Positions 26,557 to 36,293 of a stretch of 64,000 nt of DNA are shown in pieces (within the stretch, counting starts at the first letter, position 1; each line of letters starts with the position of its first letter). Source of the stretch: Aquipseudomonas alcaligenes (lineage in GTDB: Bacteria > Pseudomonadota > Gammaproteobacteria > Pseudomonadales > Pseudomonadaceae); the NCBI RefSeq assembly GCF_003205495.1, contig NZ_QJRX01000004.1:248764-312763 (forward strand), read 5' to 3'. The notes beneath the pieces are model-generated. The model was not told the DNA's origin and made no database searches. It saw nothing but the letters and a program-made list of their open reading frames with translations. Both the position numbers and the translations under genes were made by a program.

Positions 26557-27984
26557 TCAAGAGCGGTGCAGCCAGCTGAGAAATTTGCCCTTCTTGATCG
26601 TCACGGGCTTCTGCTCCAGCAGCGAGGCACTGGCCTGCTGGCGGAAGCGTTGCAACTTGGCCAGCGCATTGCCCACCTCGCTGCGCTGCTCCAGGCAGGC
26701 CTGCAGCGATTCCTTGCCGAGGCAGTAGAGCACTCCCGAACTGAGCGCAGTGAAACGCGCCTCCGACGGCGTGCCGAAGGTGGCGCCCTGTTCACCCATG
26801 ACCTCGCCAGGCCCCATGCGGCCAGCCTCGATCAATTCGCTGCCATTGGGCACGGCTGCCGAGATGACACCGGTACCGATCAGCAGCAGCTGCTCGCTGA
26901 CTTCGCCGACTTCCAGCACCACCTGCCCCTTGCTGAAGGTCTGCTCCACCAGCAGCTCGGCCAGTCGGTCCTTGTCCTCGGCACTCAGCGTACGGAAGAT
27001 CTTCACGTCGTCGAGCAAGGCGCGCTGGCGGCTGCGCGGTACATCGGCAAGCAACGCACCACGCAGGATGCCAGCGGCCTGCAGGTGTCGGTGGGCGAGG
27101 TCGAAAAGCTGGTTGCGCACCTCGCTCGAGCTGCTGCCGGCGCCGACGAAGGCGCTGATTTCGTACTCCACCGTGGTCAGGTCGGAACTCTTGATCGACA
27201 CCTTCGGCTTGGGCGTCTGCAGCAGCGCGCTGACACCCTGCAGGGTGCGATCGAGGGCGTCGAGCACCAGGCGTGGCCGCACCTGGGCCGGCACGCTGAT
27301 GCTCAGCCTGACGTTATCGATATCGGTGGAGCGATTGAGGTTGAGCACCTTGGTCTTGGCCGCCACCGAGTTGGGGATCACCACGGTGCTGCCCTGGCTG
27401 GTGCGCAGATGGGTGGCCCGCCAGTCGATCTCGATCACCTTGCCTTCGATGCCGTCGATCGACACCCAGTCATCCAGGCGGTAGGGCTTGGTGGTGTTCA
27501 GCACGATGCCGGAGAACACGTCGCCCAGGGTGTTCTGCAGGGCCAGGCCGATGACGATGGCGACCACCCCGGAGGTGGCCAGCAGGCCCTTGACCGGCAG
27601 CTGCATGATGTAGGCCGCCGCCGCGACTATGGCCGCGAGGAAGATCACCGCCCCCAGTACGTCCTGCAGCAGGCGCCCGGTGTGGCCGCTGCGTGGCATC
27701 AGCAACACGCCGAGCACCACGGCCAGGGTGCGTGCACAGAGCAGCCACCAGGCGATGCCCAATACCGAGCCGAGCATGTTCAGCGCCGGCTCGCTCCACG
27801 GCGGCGGCTGCAGCGGGCTCATCCCGGCGCCGATAATCACCAGACTGTAAGCGATGAAGATTGCAAGGCGCAGCAGCACCCGCAAGACCTTGGCCTCGGC
27901 CGGTAGCAGGCGCCAGCACGCAAGGTCGGCGAGCAGCAGGCCGACGCCGATGGTGAGGGGGTGTTGGGCGATCAGTGCAAGCAT
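26557..27984 (-). CDS. MscS-family mechanosensitive channel with C-terminal cyclic-nucleotide-binding domain
   Basis: 475 residues. Four or five hydrophobic helices (about 1-165) are followed by the pore-lining MscS segment TSGVVAIVIGLALQNTLGDV and the beta-domain start DWVSIDGIEGKVIEIDWRAT. A C-terminal cNMP-binding-like domain (about 345-450) has FSKGQVVLEVGEVSEQLLLI and GRMGPGEVMGEQGA. Such fusions suggest a channel gated or tuned by a cyclic nucleotide as well as by membrane tension. The ATG at 27984 is preferred over 28041, with GGAG about 8 nt upstream. It is monocistronic and divergent from the flavin reductase. Confidence 0.92.
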   Translation of the reverse strand: MLALIAQHPLTIGVGLLLADLACWRLLPAEAKVLRVLLRLAIFIAYSLVIIGAGMSPLQPPPWSEPALNMLGSVLGIAWWLLCARTLAVVLGVLLMPRSGHTGRLLQDVLGAVIFLAAIVAAAAYIMQLPVKGLLATSGVVAIVIGLALQNTLGDVFSGIVLNTTKPYRLDDWVSIDGIEGKVIEIDWRATHLRTSQGSTVVIPNSVAAKTKVLNLNRSTDIDNVRLSISVPAQVRPRLVLDALDRTLQGVSALLQTPKPKVSIKSSDLTTVEYEISAFVGAGSSSSEVRNQLFDLAHRHLQAAGILRGALLADVPRSRQRALLDDVKIFRTLSAEDKDRLAELLVEQTFSKGQVVLEVGEVSEQLLLIGTGVISAAVPNGSELIEAGRMGPGEVMGEQGATFGTPSEARFTALSSGVLYCLGKESLQACLEQRSEVGNALAKLQRFRQQASASLLEQKPVTIKKGKFLSWLHRS

Positions 27985-28164
27985 GGAGGGCTCCACCGCG
28001 GGAAAGGGACAATGCCGTAAGCATGACTGGATTGCCGGCAAAGATGAATGGACTGCCTGGCCTACCGATCATGCTCGCGCACACAGGTTGCACCACGCAG
28101 GCCATTGCCGAACCCTGGCTCGGCAGGCGAGCATCGCCCCATCCCGCAGTTCGGAGCAACAGAC

Positions 28165-28734
28165 ATGAATCCCCAGCAAAAACCGGTCGACCTCGCCAAG
28201 GCCTATCGCCTCCTCAACCACGGCCCCACCGTCCTGGTCTCCGCCCGCCACGCAGGCGTCGACAACGTCATGGCCGCCGCCTGGGCCTGCGTCCTCGACT
28301 TCTCCCCAGCCAAGCTCACCGTGGTGCTGGACAAGGCCACCCGCACCCGCGAACTGCTCGAACGCAGCGGCCGCTTCGTCATCCAGGTGCCGACCGCCGC
28401 CCAGCTGCAGCTGACCAACGCGGTCGGTAACCACAGCCTCAGGGACGACCCGGACAAGCTGGCCAAGGCCGGCGTCGAGCTGTTCGAGATGCCCGGCCAC
28501 GACCTGCCCTTCGTCGCCGGCTGCTCGGCCTGGATGGCCTGCCAGCTGATCGCCGAACCACACAACCAGAATGCCTACGACCTGTTCATCGGCGAGATAG
28601 TCGGCGCCTGGGCAGACGAGCGAGTGTTCCGCGACGGCCGCTGGCACTTCGAGGAGGCCGACCCGGCCTGGCGCAGCCTGCACCATGTGGCCGGCGGGCA
28701 CTTCTACGCCATCGGCGAGGCGCTCAAGGCCTGA
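28165..28734 (+). CDS. Flavin reductase-like FMN-binding protein
   Basis: 189 residues of the flavin reductase-like/flavoredoxin family: an N-terminal PTVLVSARHAGVDNVMAAAWACVLDFSP segment for flavin binding (read across about residues 21-48), VVLDKATRTRELLE, FVIQVPTAAQL and a C-terminal HHVAGGHFYAIGEAL. It probably binds FMN and passes electrons from NAD(P)H or a partner protein. It lies between two B12 blocks but has its own transcription direction and no riboswitch. A role as the missing cob(II)yrinate reductase is possible but unproven. The start at 28165 is the ATG directly before the conserved domain. Confidence 0.85.
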   Translation: MNPQQKPVDLAKAYRLLNHGPTVLVSARHAGVDNVMAAAWACVLDFSPAKLTVVLDKATRTRELLERSGRFVIQVPTAAQLQLTNAVGNHSLRDDPDKLAKAGVELFEMPGHDLPFVAGCSAWMACQLIAEPHNQNAYDLFIGEIVGAWADERVFRDGRWHFEEADPAWRSLHHVAGGHFYAIGEALKA

Positions 28735-28738
28735 GGGC

Positions 28739-29350
28739 TCAGCGGGCCAGCGGCAGGGCCAGGCCGAGCAGCACGAACAGCAGGCCGCAGCAGCGGTTGA
28801 AGGCGCGCCCGCCACGCTGCAGCCAGGGACGCACGCGGAAAGCCAGCAGGGCCAGGGCCAGCTCGACCAGGAACTCCACCACGGCGAAGGTCGCCGCCAT
28901 CACCACGAACTGGCCGAGCAGGCCGCGCTGCGGATCGAGGAACTGCGGCAGGAAGGCGCCGTAGAACAGGATCACCTTGGGGTTGGACAGGGCCGACAGC
29001 AGGCCCTGGCGAAACAGCGCATGGGCGGGTGGCAGCGGTGCCTCGACCGCCAGCCCGGGCAGCAGCGCCGGGGTTCGCCACAGCTGCACGCCGAGCCACA
29101 CCAGGTAGGCGCCGCCCAGCCACTTGAGCGCCAGCAGCGCGGCCGGCGCGGCCTTGAGCAGCGCGCTGAGGCCGAACATGGCCAGGGCGATCAGCAGGCT
29201 GAAACCGACTACCCCGCCGAGGATGGTGGCCAGGGCATGGCGGGCGCCGTACAGGCCGCCGTGGGTCAGCGCCAGCAGGCTGTTGGGGCCGGGCGTCAGG
29301 GCCAGGCCGAGGGTGGCGACGAGATAGATCAGCCAGAGGTCGAAAGCCAT
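28739..29350 (-). CDS. LysE/RhtB-family amino acid exporter
   Basis: 203 residues with six hydrophobic segments. The N-terminal LVATLGLALTPGPNSLLALTHGG is the LysE/RhtB signature, and the central GLLSALSNPKVILFYGAFLPQF is a second family block. It is expected to export an amino acid or derivative across the inner membrane. It is divergent from the AraC-type regulator at 29445, a common arrangement in which the regulator controls the exporter. Its 3' end is only 4 nt from that of the flavin reductase (convergent). Confidence 0.93.
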   Translation of the reverse strand: MAFDLWLIYLVATLGLALTPGPNSLLALTHGGLYGARHALATILGGVVGFSLLIALAMFGLSALLKAAPAALLALKWLGGAYLVWLGVQLWRTPALLPGLAVEAPLPPAHALFRQGLLSALSNPKVILFYGAFLPQFLDPQRGLLGQFVVMAATFAVVEFLVELALALLAFRVRPWLQRGGRAFNRCCGLLFVLLGLALPLAR

Positions 29351-29410
29351 GGTGAATCTCCGGGAAACGCGGCCAGTCTAGGCAGACCAGCTGGCCAGAC
29401 TGCGGTAGAT

Positions 29411-29439
29411 TCTGGACATCTGGCGGATCAATCTGGACA
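29411..29439 (+). promoter_or_regulatory. Direct repeat, candidate operator for the AraC-type regulator
   Basis: TCTGGACA occurs twice (29411-29418 and 29432-29439), 21 bp apart start to start, i.e. two helical turns on the same DNA face. This is typical for AraC-family binding. The site lies in the 94-nt gap between the divergent exporter and regulator genes, with the second copy just before the regulator start, suggesting autoregulation. Confidence 0.5.
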
Positions 29440-29444
29440 ACCCC

Positions 29445-30419
29445 ATGCCCGACCTGCGCTTCCTCCTCCTGCCGCTGCCGGAGTTCGCCCTGCTGCCCTT
29501 CGGCGGCTTCCTCGACAAGCTGCGCTTCAGTGCCGACGACGAGGACTACAGCCGCCAGCGCTACTGCGCCTGGACCCTGCTCGGCCTGGCCCCCGGCCAT
29601 GTCACCTCCAGCAGCGGCGCGGCCGTGCGCATCGAGGCCACGCCGGCCGACGTGCAGCTGGCCGAGCATGACTACCTGGTGCTGTTCGGCGGGCGCGCCG
29701 CCGAGGCCACCGCCGCGCTGGCACCGCTGTACCGCCCGCTGTTGCAGCAGGCCGTGCGCGCCGGGGTGAAGCTGGTGGCGATCGACAATGCCGTGTTCCT
29801 CCTGGCCGCCTGTGGCCTGCTCGACGGCCACCGGGTGGCCGTGCACTGGCGCCACGCGGCGGAGTTCCGCGCCGCCTTCCCGCGCGTGAGCCTGGCCCGC
29901 GAGCGCCTGTACTGCCTGGACGGCGCGCGCATCTCCTGCGCCGGCGGCACCGCCGCCATCGACCTGGCGGTGGAGCTGCTGGCCCGCGGCAGCGGGCGCA
30001 CGCGGGCGCTCAAGGGACTGGCCGACATGCTGGTGGACGAGACACGCAGTGGCGAACACTCGCTGCGCTCGCTGGACACCACCCTGGCCAGCGCACGCCA
30101 TGTCGACCGCGCCATCGCCCTGATGCGCCATGGCCTGGCCGGCGGTAGCGTCGAGCAGCTGGCCGCCGGCATCGGCCTCAGCCGGCGCCAGCTGGACCGG
30201 TTGTTCCGCGCCAGCCAAGGCATGACCGCGCATGAATACTGGCAGGAGCTACGCCTGCAGCACGTGCGCTGGCGCCTGCTCAACTCCAGCCACGGCCTGG
30301 CGCTGCTCGCCGACGAGATCGGCGCCAGCGATGCCAGTCACCTGGGTCGCCTGTTCCGCCAGCGCTTCGGCAGCAGCCCGGCGGCGTTCCGACGCCAGGC
30401 ACGCGCCGCCGAGGCCTGA
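29445..30419 (+). CDS. GlxA-type transcriptional regulator (DJ-1/PfpI domain plus AraC HTH)
   Basis: 324 residues. The N-terminal DJ-1/PfpI-like domain (about 1-190) contains the LVLFGGRAAEATAAL and VAIDNAVFLLAACGLLDG segments. The C-terminal AraC/XylS double helix-turn-helix (about 220-320) has GGSVEQLAAGIGLSRRQLDRLF and ADEIGASDASHLGRLFRQRF. Relatives such as ArgR, GbdR and CdhR in Pseudomonas respond to amino acids or quaternary amines. Its divergent neighbour is a LysE-type exporter, the likely target. No clear ribosome site precedes the ATG; the direct repeat occupies that position. Confidence 0.9.
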   Translation: MPDLRFLLLPLPEFALLPFGGFLDKLRFSADDEDYSRQRYCAWTLLGLAPGHVTSSSGAAVRIEATPADVQLAEHDYLVLFGGRAAEATAALAPLYRPLLQQAVRAGVKLVAIDNAVFLLAACGLLDGHRVAVHWRHAAEFRAAFPRVSLARERLYCLDGARISCAGGTAAIDLAVELLARGSGRTRALKGLADMLVDETRSGEHSLRSLDTTLASARHVDRAIALMRHGLAGGSVEQLAAGIGLSRRQLDRLFRASQGMTAHEYWQELRLQHVRWRLLNSSHGLALLADEIGASDASHLGRLFRQRFGSSPAAFRRQARAAEA

Positions 30420-30421
30420 TC

Positions 30422-32080
30422 TCAGGCCTGCGGATACCAGCGCGGCGTGTACACCCACTCGCCGCCGCCCTGGCGCGGGAAGCGGCGCGTCTGGCTGGAG
30501 CCGATGATCACCAGGGTGCGCATGTCCACCAGCTGCGGGGTCAGCTCGCCAAGGGTGAGCACACGCAGGGCCTCGGCCGGGCGACCGATGTCGCGGCCGA
30601 GCACCACCAGGGTCTGCGGTTCGCGGTGCTGGCGCAGCAGGTCGAGGGCGCGGCCGAGCTGCCAGGGGCGGGCCTTGGAGATCGGGTTGTAGAAGGCCAT
30701 GGCCAGGTCGGCGGCAGCGGCGTGTTGCAGGCGCTTCTCGATCACCGCCCAGGGCTTGAGGTTGTCGGACAGGGAGATCAGGCAGAAGTCATGGCCCAGC
30801 GGCGCGCCGGCGCGGGCGGCGGTGGCCAGCGCGGCGGAAATGCCAGGCAGCACTTCCAGCTCCACGCCCTGCCAGCGCGCATCGCCGGAAGCCTCCAGCG
30901 CCTCCATCACCGCGGCAGCCATGGCGAATACGCCGGGGTCGCCGGAGGACACCATCACCACGCGGCGCCCCTGCGCGGCCAGCTCGAAGGCATGGGCGGC
31001 GCGCTGCAGCTCCTCGCGGTTGTCACTGGCGTGCAGGCGCTGGTCTTCGCGATAGGGGCCGGCCATGGTCACGTAGGTCTCGTAGCCGAGCACATCCTCG
31101 GCCTCATCCAGCACGCGGCGCACGACCGGGGCCAGCAGCTCGGCGCAGCCGGGGCCGATACCGACCACGCTGAGGCGGCCACGTGGGCGGCCCAAGTCGG
31201 CAGCGGACTCGGGACTCGCGGCCAGATGCAGACTCAGCCCCGGCGCTTCGTAGCAGGCCGGCGGCAGTGCGGCCGTCGAGTCGATAAAGCGCAGCGGTAC
31301 TTTCAGCTCGGCGGCGGCCTGCTCGGCGCTGGGCAACGCGCGCCCTTCTCCCTCGACCAGCAGCGCGGCCAGAGCAGCCTCGGCCAGGCCGGCGTCGGCC
31401 AGGGCGGCGCGAACACCCTTGGCGGAAGGCTCGGCACAACGCGCCAGCACCCGCCGCGGATGAATCAGCAGCGCATCGTCGTCGCTGGCGGCGGCCACAT
31501 CGATGCGCAGGCAGCGCTCGCCCTCGGTATGCAGCGGCAGGTCGGCCTGCACCAGCCAGGGCGCCTCGCCCTCGACGCGCAGGCGCGCGCCGCCGAGCAG
31601 GTCGCTGACCAGGCGCTTGCCCTGTTCCAGATCGGCCAGGGCATACCCAACTGGCGGGTCGAGCAGGCAGGTGCCGAAGCGCAGCTCGCCACTGGTGGTG
31701 ATTGCCGGCGCCACCGCCAGCCAGTCGCCCAGCTCGCGGGCCAGGCGGTTGACCCCGGCCAGGCCGCCGAGCAGCGGCACCACGGCGCTGCCGTCTTCGG
31801 CCAGGGCCAGCACCGGTGGCTCCATGCCCTTCTCCACCAGGGCCGAAGCCAGGCTGCGGATCACGATGCCGGCGGCGCACAGGGCGATGATCGGCGTGCC
31901 GGCGCGGTAAAGGCCGCGCAGGTGTTCGGCGAATTCGCGGTAGGGCTCGTCGACCGCCTCCACCCGCCCGGCCAGGCCGTGGATGCGCGCCGCAGGATAA
32001 CGCTGCTGCACGCGGCGCGCGGTCTCTAGAGCCGAGGCGCCGAGGATCACGATGGCGGCGGGATTCACGAACTCAGCCAC
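30422..32080 (-). CDS. cobJ: CbiG N-terminal domain fused to precorrin-3B C17-methyltransferase (CobJ)
   Basis: 552 residues with two parts. Residues about 1-300 resemble CbiG, with an N-terminal/central region ([53 protein letters not shown]) and a C-terminal-like segment. Residues about 303-552 are Cob[55 protein letters not shown]. CobJ methylates C17 with ring contraction of precorrin-3B. The fusion is known in Pseudomonas. The start is a GTG at 32080 that overlaps the cobI stop by 8 nt. It is the last gene of the riboswitch-led cobG-cobH-cobI-cobJ operon and convergent with the AraC-type regulator. Confidence 0.93.
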   Translation of the reverse strand: MAEFVNPAAIVILGASALETARRVQQRYPAARIHGLAGRVEAVDEPYREFAEHLRGLYRAGTPIIALCAAGIVIRSLASALVEKGMEPPVLALAEDGSAVVPLLGGLAGVNRLARELGDWLAVAPAITTSGELRFGTCLLDPPVGYALADLEQGKRLVSDLLGGARLRVEGEAPWLVQADLPLHTEGERCLRIDVAAASDDDALLIHPRRVLARCAEPSAKGVRAALADAGLAEAALAALLVEGEGRALPSAEQAAAELKVPLRFIDSTAALPPACYEAPGLSLHLAASPESAADLGRPRGRLSVVGIGPGCAELLAPVVRRVLDEAEDVLGYETYVTMAGPYREDQRLHASDNREELQRAAHAFELAAQGRRVVMVSSGDPGVFAMAAAVMEALEASGDARWQGVELEVLPGISAALATAARAGAPLGHDFCLISLSDNLKPWAVIEKRLQHAAAADLAMAFYNPISKARPWQLGRALDLLRQHREPQTLVVLGRDIGRPAEALRVLTLGELTPQLVDMRTLVIIGSSQTRRFPRQGGGEWVYTPRWYPQA

Positions 32081-32816
32081 GCCACTTCTCCCCCGGCACC
32101 AGGATCATCGAGAAGTACGGCGAGGCCAGCGGGTCGACCTGCTCCAGCGGCACTATCTGCTGGTTGTCCATGGTCGCGCGCTCCACGTAGTGCGCACGCT
32201 CGGCCAGGCCGAGGCGTTGCAGCACGCGGCGCACCTTGTCGAAGTTGCGGCCGAGCTTCATCACCACGGCGGCCTCGGCAGTGCGCAGGCGCTGCTCCAG
32301 TTCCTCCTCCGGCAGCACGCCGGAGAGCACGCTCAAGCTCTGGTTGCGATACACCAGCGGCGTGCCCAGCACCGAGGCGCAGCCGAGCATCGAGCACACG
32401 CCGGGCACCACCTCGGCCTCATAGCGCTCGGCCAGGCGGTCGTGCAGGTACATGTAGGAGCCGTAGAAGAACGGGTCGCCCTCGCAGATCACCGCCACGT
32501 CGCGGCCGGCATCCAGCTCGGCGGCGATCTGCACAGCGCAGGTGTCGTAGAAGTCGGCGATCACATCCTCGTAGGTCAGCGGCGGCTCCAGCTTCTCGGT
32601 GGTCACCGGGTAGACCAGCGGCAGGCGGCGCTGAGCGTCGGTGAGGTGCTGTTCGATGATGCCGAAGGCGTTGCCGCCCTGGCCCTTGCTGGCCTTGGCC
32701 TTGGCCACGAAGTAGCCCACCACCGGCGCCGACTGCAGCAGGCGCAGGGCTTTCAAGGTGATCAGCTCCGGATCGCCGGGGCCGACGCCAAGGCCGAGCA
32801 GACGTCCCCTCATCAC
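32073..32816 (-). CDS. cobI: Precorrin-2 C20-methyltransferase
   Basis: Methylates C20 of precorrin-2 to give precorrin-3A, the first step committed to cobalamin. 247 residues with the tetrapyrrole methylase pattern: [18 protein letters not shown] at the N-terminus, then [20 protein letters not shown] and [17 protein letters not shown]. Its start overlaps the cobH stop by 4 nt and its stop lies within the first codons of cobJ. The substrate, precorrin-2, must come from a uroporphyrinogen methyltransferase encoded elsewhere. Confidence 0.96.
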   Translation of the reverse strand: MMRGRLLGLGVGPGDPELITLKALRLLQSAPVVGYFVAKAKASKGQGGNAFGIIEQHLTDAQRRLPLVYPVTTEKLEPPLTYEDVIADFYDTCAVQIAAELDAGRDVAVICEGDPFFYGSYMYLHDRLAERYEAEVVPGVCSMLGCASVLGTPLVYRNQSLSVLSGVLPEEELEQRLRTAEAAVVMKLGRNFDKVRRVLQRLGLAERAHYVERATMDNQQIVPLEQVDPLASPYFSMILVPGEKWRG

Positions 32817-33439
32817 TCCACCTCCGTGGCCAGGGCGTTGACGGCGGCGGCGGCCATGGCGCTGCCGCCGCGGCGGCCACGCACGATCACGTAGGGCACG
32901 CCGCGGCTGTCGGCGGCCAGCATGTCCTTGGATTCGGCGGCGCCGATAAAGCCCACCGGCATGCCGAGGATCAGCGCCGGCTTCGGCGCGCCGGCGTCGA
33001 GCATTTCCAGCAGGTAGAACAGCGCGGTCGGCGCATTGCCGATTACCACCACGCTGCCGTCCAGATGCTCGCGCCAGTGCTCCAGCGCCGCCGCCGAACG
33101 GGTGTTGCCGAGGTCACGGGCCAGCTGCGGCACGTCCGCCTCGTTCAGGGTGCAGATCACCGGGTTGTTCGCCGGCAAGCGCGCGCGGGTGATGCCCTCG
33201 GCGACCATGCGCGCGTCGCAGAGGATCGGCGCCCCATTGGCCAAGGCCGCGCGGCCGGCGGCGCCGGCACCGGGCGAGAAGCGCAGGTCCTGCACCACGT
33301 CGACCATGCCGCAGGCGTGGATCAGCCGTACCGCGAGCTTTTCCAGGTCGGCCGGGATGGCCGCGAGATCGGCCTCGGCGCGGATGGTGGCGAAGGACTG
33401 GCGATAGATCTCCTGACCATCGCGGATGTAATCGATCAT
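32813..33439 (-). CDS. cobH: Precorrin-8X methylmutase
   Basis: Moves the C11 methyl of precorrin-8X to C12, giving hydrogenobyrinic acid. 208 residues, the usual size. The catalytic His lies in [12 protein letters not shown] (residue about 43). [45 protein letters not shown] and the C-terminal [18 protein letters not shown] are all family blocks. It is coupled by 4-nt overlaps to cobG upstream and cobI downstream. The ATG at 33439 is preferred because the family sequence MIDYIRDG starts there. Confidence 0.97.
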   Translation of the reverse strand: MIDYIRDGQEIYRQSFATIRAEADLAAIPADLEKLAVRLIHACGMVDVVQDLRFSPGAGAAGRAALANGAPILCDARMVAEGITRARLPANNPVICTLNEADVPQLARDLGNTRSAAALEHWREHLDGSVVVIGNAPTALFYLLEMLDAGAPKPALILGMPVGFIGAAESKDMLAADSRGVPYVIVRGRRGGSAMAAAAVNALATEVE

Positions 33440-34734
33440 TCGGAATTTCCTGCGGCGAGGCACTCGCCGGCTTGGTCGATATCGAGGGACGTCGCCAGCA
33501 GGCGGCCGAATCCGGCCTGGCCCTGCTCGCGGCAATAGAGGTCATAGCGGCCGCCGGGCTGGGCCAGCAGCGTGTAGGGCGCGACATGGGCGGCGGCGCA
33601 ACTGCGCGGGCAGCCGCTCAGGTGCACCTGGGCCGGTCCATTGGGGCCAAGGCGCTCGGCCAGACGCTGGGCATCGGCCTTGGTGTCCGCGCCGGCCTTG
33701 GCGCAGCCGGCGCTGCCGCTGCAGGCGAGCATCCGCGCCAGCGGCGCGCGGTCATCCAGCAGCAGGCCGATGTCATTCAAGGCTTGCGCCACGATGGCCT
33801 GGCGGGCAACGGGCACATCCGGCAGCAGCACGCCCTGCCAGGGCGTGAGGTGCAGCTCACCGCTGCCCTCGGTGTCGGCCAAGTCGGCCAGGGCCCACAG
33901 CTGGACGGCTTCCAGCCGGCCCAGCGGCGCGCCGGCCAGCAGCATGACCAGCCCGTGCTGCGCCTGGACATGCACGCCCAGCGGCGGGCCCTCGTGGCGG
34001 GTGCGCGCCAAGGGCGGCAGCGCGCGCTCCGGGGCAAACGGCAAGCGCGTGAGGAACTGCTCCACCGGCAGCTCGGCCAGCAGCTGGCGCATCCGGGTGT
34101 GCCCGCCGGCCAATTGCAGGAACAGCCGCAGCACGGCATCCACCAGCGGCTCCGCCTGTGCCAGCGAAATCACGCCCAGGGCGGCGTCGCCCGGGCAACC
34201 CGCCAGGCCGAAGGCCAGGTGCGTACCGCCGGGCAGGGCGCTGAGCCACAGGTCGTGGGGATGGTCGAGCATCGCCAGGGCCTCGCCGCCGTCCAGCTGG
34301 AGGGCGAACTTGGCGGACAGGCCGTGAAACTCAGGCGTATTTTCCAGCAGCGCCAGCAGGCGTGCGGCCAACGGGCGGGTATCGAGGTGTGCGCTGCGAT
34401 CGCGCCCGGCCGCCGGGCTGAGCAGCAGGTTGCGCACGTCGTCGGCGGCCGGGTTGCGCGGACCGAGGCCGGCGGCCAGCAGGTGCTGCACCAGCGGTGC
34501 CTGGCACTCCTCGGGCACACCGCGCAGCTGCAGGTTGCTGCGGTTGGTCAGCTCCAGCACACCACTGCCGTAGAGCCGCGCGGCCTCGGCCACGGCGCGG
34601 GCCTGGGCGCTGGTCAGCAGCCCGCCGGGCAGCTTGACGCGGCAGATGCCGCCATCACGTGCGGGCACGACACGCCATAACCCCGGGCAAGCCGAGGGAC
34701 GCAACAAAGACGCGGCAGGAGCAACTGGCTGCAT
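33436..34734 (-). CDS. cobG: Precorrin-3B synthase (oxygen-dependent)
   Basis: Fe4S4 enzyme that uses O2 to convert precorrin-3A to precorrin-3B; its presence marks the aerobic route. 432 residues with the duplicated sulfite/nitrite reductase-type fold: [20 protein letters not shown] and [13 protein letters not shown] in the first half, and [11 protein letters not shown] in the second. The cluster ligands are clear: C338-x5-C344 (ACSGSAGC) and C375-x3-C379 (SGCPRSC). It is the first gene of its operon, about 110 nt after the B12 box of the riboswitch. I chose the ATG at 34734 over 34767. Confidence 0.95.
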   Translation of the reverse strand: MQPVAPAASLLRPSACPGLWRVVPARDGGICRVKLPGGLLTSAQARAVAEAARLYGSGVLELTNRSNLQLRGVPEECQAPLVQHLLAAGLGPRNPAADDVRNLLLSPAAGRDRSAHLDTRPLAARLLALLENTPEFHGLSAKFALQLDGGEALAMLDHPHDLWLSALPGGTHLAFGLAGCPGDAALGVISLAQAEPLVDAVLRLFLQLAGGHTRMRQLLAELPVEQFLTRLPFAPERALPPLARTRHEGPPLGVHVQAQHGLVMLLAGAPLGRLEAVQLWALADLADTEGSGELHLTPWQGVLLPDVPVARQAIVAQALNDIGLLLDDRAPLARMLACSGSAGCAKAGADTKADAQRLAERLGPNGPAQVHLSGCPRSCAAAHVAPYTLLAQPGGRYDLYCREQGQAGFGRLLATSLDIDQAGECLAAGNSE

Positions 34735-34846
34735 GCGGTCACCGACAACAAACGACGCGGCGACCAAACCGGAGGCATCACCCGGGCAGGGCGATTCCTT
34801 GGCATCGGTACACCCCGCCCGATGTTGGCACTCGCGACTGCGTCGT

Positions 34847-35022
34847 CGGCAGGTCTCCTGGCTGGCAGGTCATCATCGCGGCGCGGCCTTCCCGATTGCT
34901 CAGTGGCGTGTGTGCGGAGCGACTCGCTGCTTACAGTTGCGGGGGCAGCCATGGTTGGAGCGGAGGCTCACCCATGTTCCCTCTTAGGCCCATTGGCTCC
35001 CCTGGAGGGGCCGGGCACCGAC
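34847..35022 (-). ncRNA. Cobalamin riboswitch upstream of cobG
   Basis: On the minus strand the order is GGTGCCCGGCCCC, AGAGGGAACATGGG, CTGCCCCCGCAACTGTAA, GCCACTG, ATCGGGAAGGCCG, and the B12 box CAGCCAGGAGACCTGCC (about 34849-34866), as in the other two leaders. A CATAAT -10-like element on the minus strand (35037-35032) would start transcription near 35024, right at the aptamer; no good -35 is evident. It controls cobG-cobH-cobI-cobJ. Confidence 0.95.
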
Positions 35023-35090
35023 GAAGGCGCTATTATGCCCGCTTTTTCCGGCGCCGGGCCAAGCCCGCGCGTCACCGCAAGGAGAGCTGC

Positions 35091-36293
35091 ATGACGGCCT
35101 GGCTGACAGTGGTGGGCATTGGCGAAGACGGCTACGCCGGCCTGGGCAAGGCGGCGCGGCGCGCGCTGCTGGAGGCCGAATGCATTGTCGGCGCGCCGCG
35201 CCAGCTCGACCTGCTGCCGTCGTGCATCCGCGCCCCGCGCCAGACCTGGCCCAGCCCCTTCAGCCTCGAACCCGTGCTGCAGCGACGCGGCACACCGACC
35301 TGCGTACTGGCCAGCGGCGACCCCATGCTGTTCGGCATCGGCGCCAGCCTGGCGCGGCAGGTCGATGGAGGCGAGATGCGGGTGCTGCCGGCGCCCTCCT
35401 CCTATTCCCTGGCCGCTGCCCGCCTGGGCTGGCCGCTGCAGGACGTGCCCCTGCTGTCGGTGGTGGCGCGCCCGCTGCCCGCCGTCGCCCGCCATCTGCA
35501 CGACGGCCAGCGTCTGCTGATCCTGTGCAATGACGGCAGCAGCCCGGGTGCCATCGCCGCCCTGCTGCGCGAACGCGGCTTCGGCGCCAGCCGCCTGAGC
35601 GTGCTGGAACACCTGGGCGGCCCGCACGAGCGGCGTATCGATGGCCTGGCAGCAAGCTGGAGCCTGGAGGAAGTGGCCGCACTCAATCTACTGGCCGTCG
35701 AGTGCAGGGCCGACACCGGCGTGCAGCCGCTACCGTTGACCATCGGCCTGCCTGACGATGCCTATCGCCACGACGGCCAGCTGACCAAGCGCGACGTGCG
35801 CGCCATCACCCTGGCCCGCCTGGCGCCGCGCCCCGGCGAGCTGCTGTGGGATGTCGGCGCCGGCTGCGGCTCGATCGGCATCGAGTGGCTGCGCAGCCAC
35901 CCGCGCTGCCGCGCCATCGCCATCGAAGCCGATGCCGGCCGCCAGCAGCTGATCGCCCATAACCGCGATGCCCTCGGCGTGCCGCAGCTGCAACTGGTGG
36001 CCGGCGAGGCGCCGCAGGCCCTGGCCGGCCTGGAATTCCCCGATGCCATCTTCATCGGCGGCGGCGTCACCGTGCCCGGCGTGCTGGAGCAGTGCTGGCA
36101 GATGCTGAAACCGGGCGGCCGGCTGGTCGCCAATGCCGTGACCCTGCAGAGCGAGGCGGCTCTGGTGGCCTTCCGCGAGCGGCACGGCGGCGAGCTGACC
36201 CGCATCGCCGTGGCCCAGGCCCAGCCGTTGGGCGACTTCGAAACCTGGCGCAGCGCCCTGCCGATCACCCTGCTGCACGTGCACAAGCCATGA
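35091..36293 (+). CDS. cobL: Precorrin-6Y C5,15-methyltransferase (decarboxylating)
   Basis: Methylates C5 and C15 and decarboxylates the C12 acetate side chain of dihydro-precorrin-6. 400 residues made of two enzymes found separately in anaerobic organisms: a CbiE-like methylase (about 1-200; [30 protein letters not shown]) and a CbiT-like Rossmann methyltransferase (about 215-400; [36 protein letters not shown]). AAGGAG precedes the ATG by 6 nt. It is divergent from cobG, with the riboswitch of cobG in between on the other strand; I see no aptamer on this strand. Confidence 0.96.
   Translation: MTAWLTVVGIGEDGYAGLGKAARRALLEAECIVGAPRQLDLLPSCIRAPRQTWPSPFSLEPVLQRRGTPTCVLASGDPMLFGIGASLARQVDGGEMRVLPAPSSYSLAAARLGWPLQDVPLLSVVARPLPAVARHLHDGQRLLILCNDGSSPGAIAALLRERGFGASRLSVLEHLGGPHERRIDGLAASWSLEEVAALNLLAVECRADTGVQPLPLTIGLPDDAYRHDGQLTKRDVRAITLARLAPRPGELLWDVGAGCGSIGIEWLRSHPRCRAIAIEADAGRQQLIAHNRDALGVPQLQLVAGEAPQALAGLEFPDAIFIGGGVTVPGVLEQCWQMLKPGGRLVANAVTLQSEAALVAFRERHGGELTRIAVAQAQPLGDFETWRSALPITLLHVHKP

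Noticed and set aside
34981..35090. Sigma-70 promoter for cobL with TATTAT at 35031
   Set aside because: No acceptable -35 at 16-18 nt; the same bases read CATAAT on the other strand and fit better as the -10 of the cobG riboswitch transcript.
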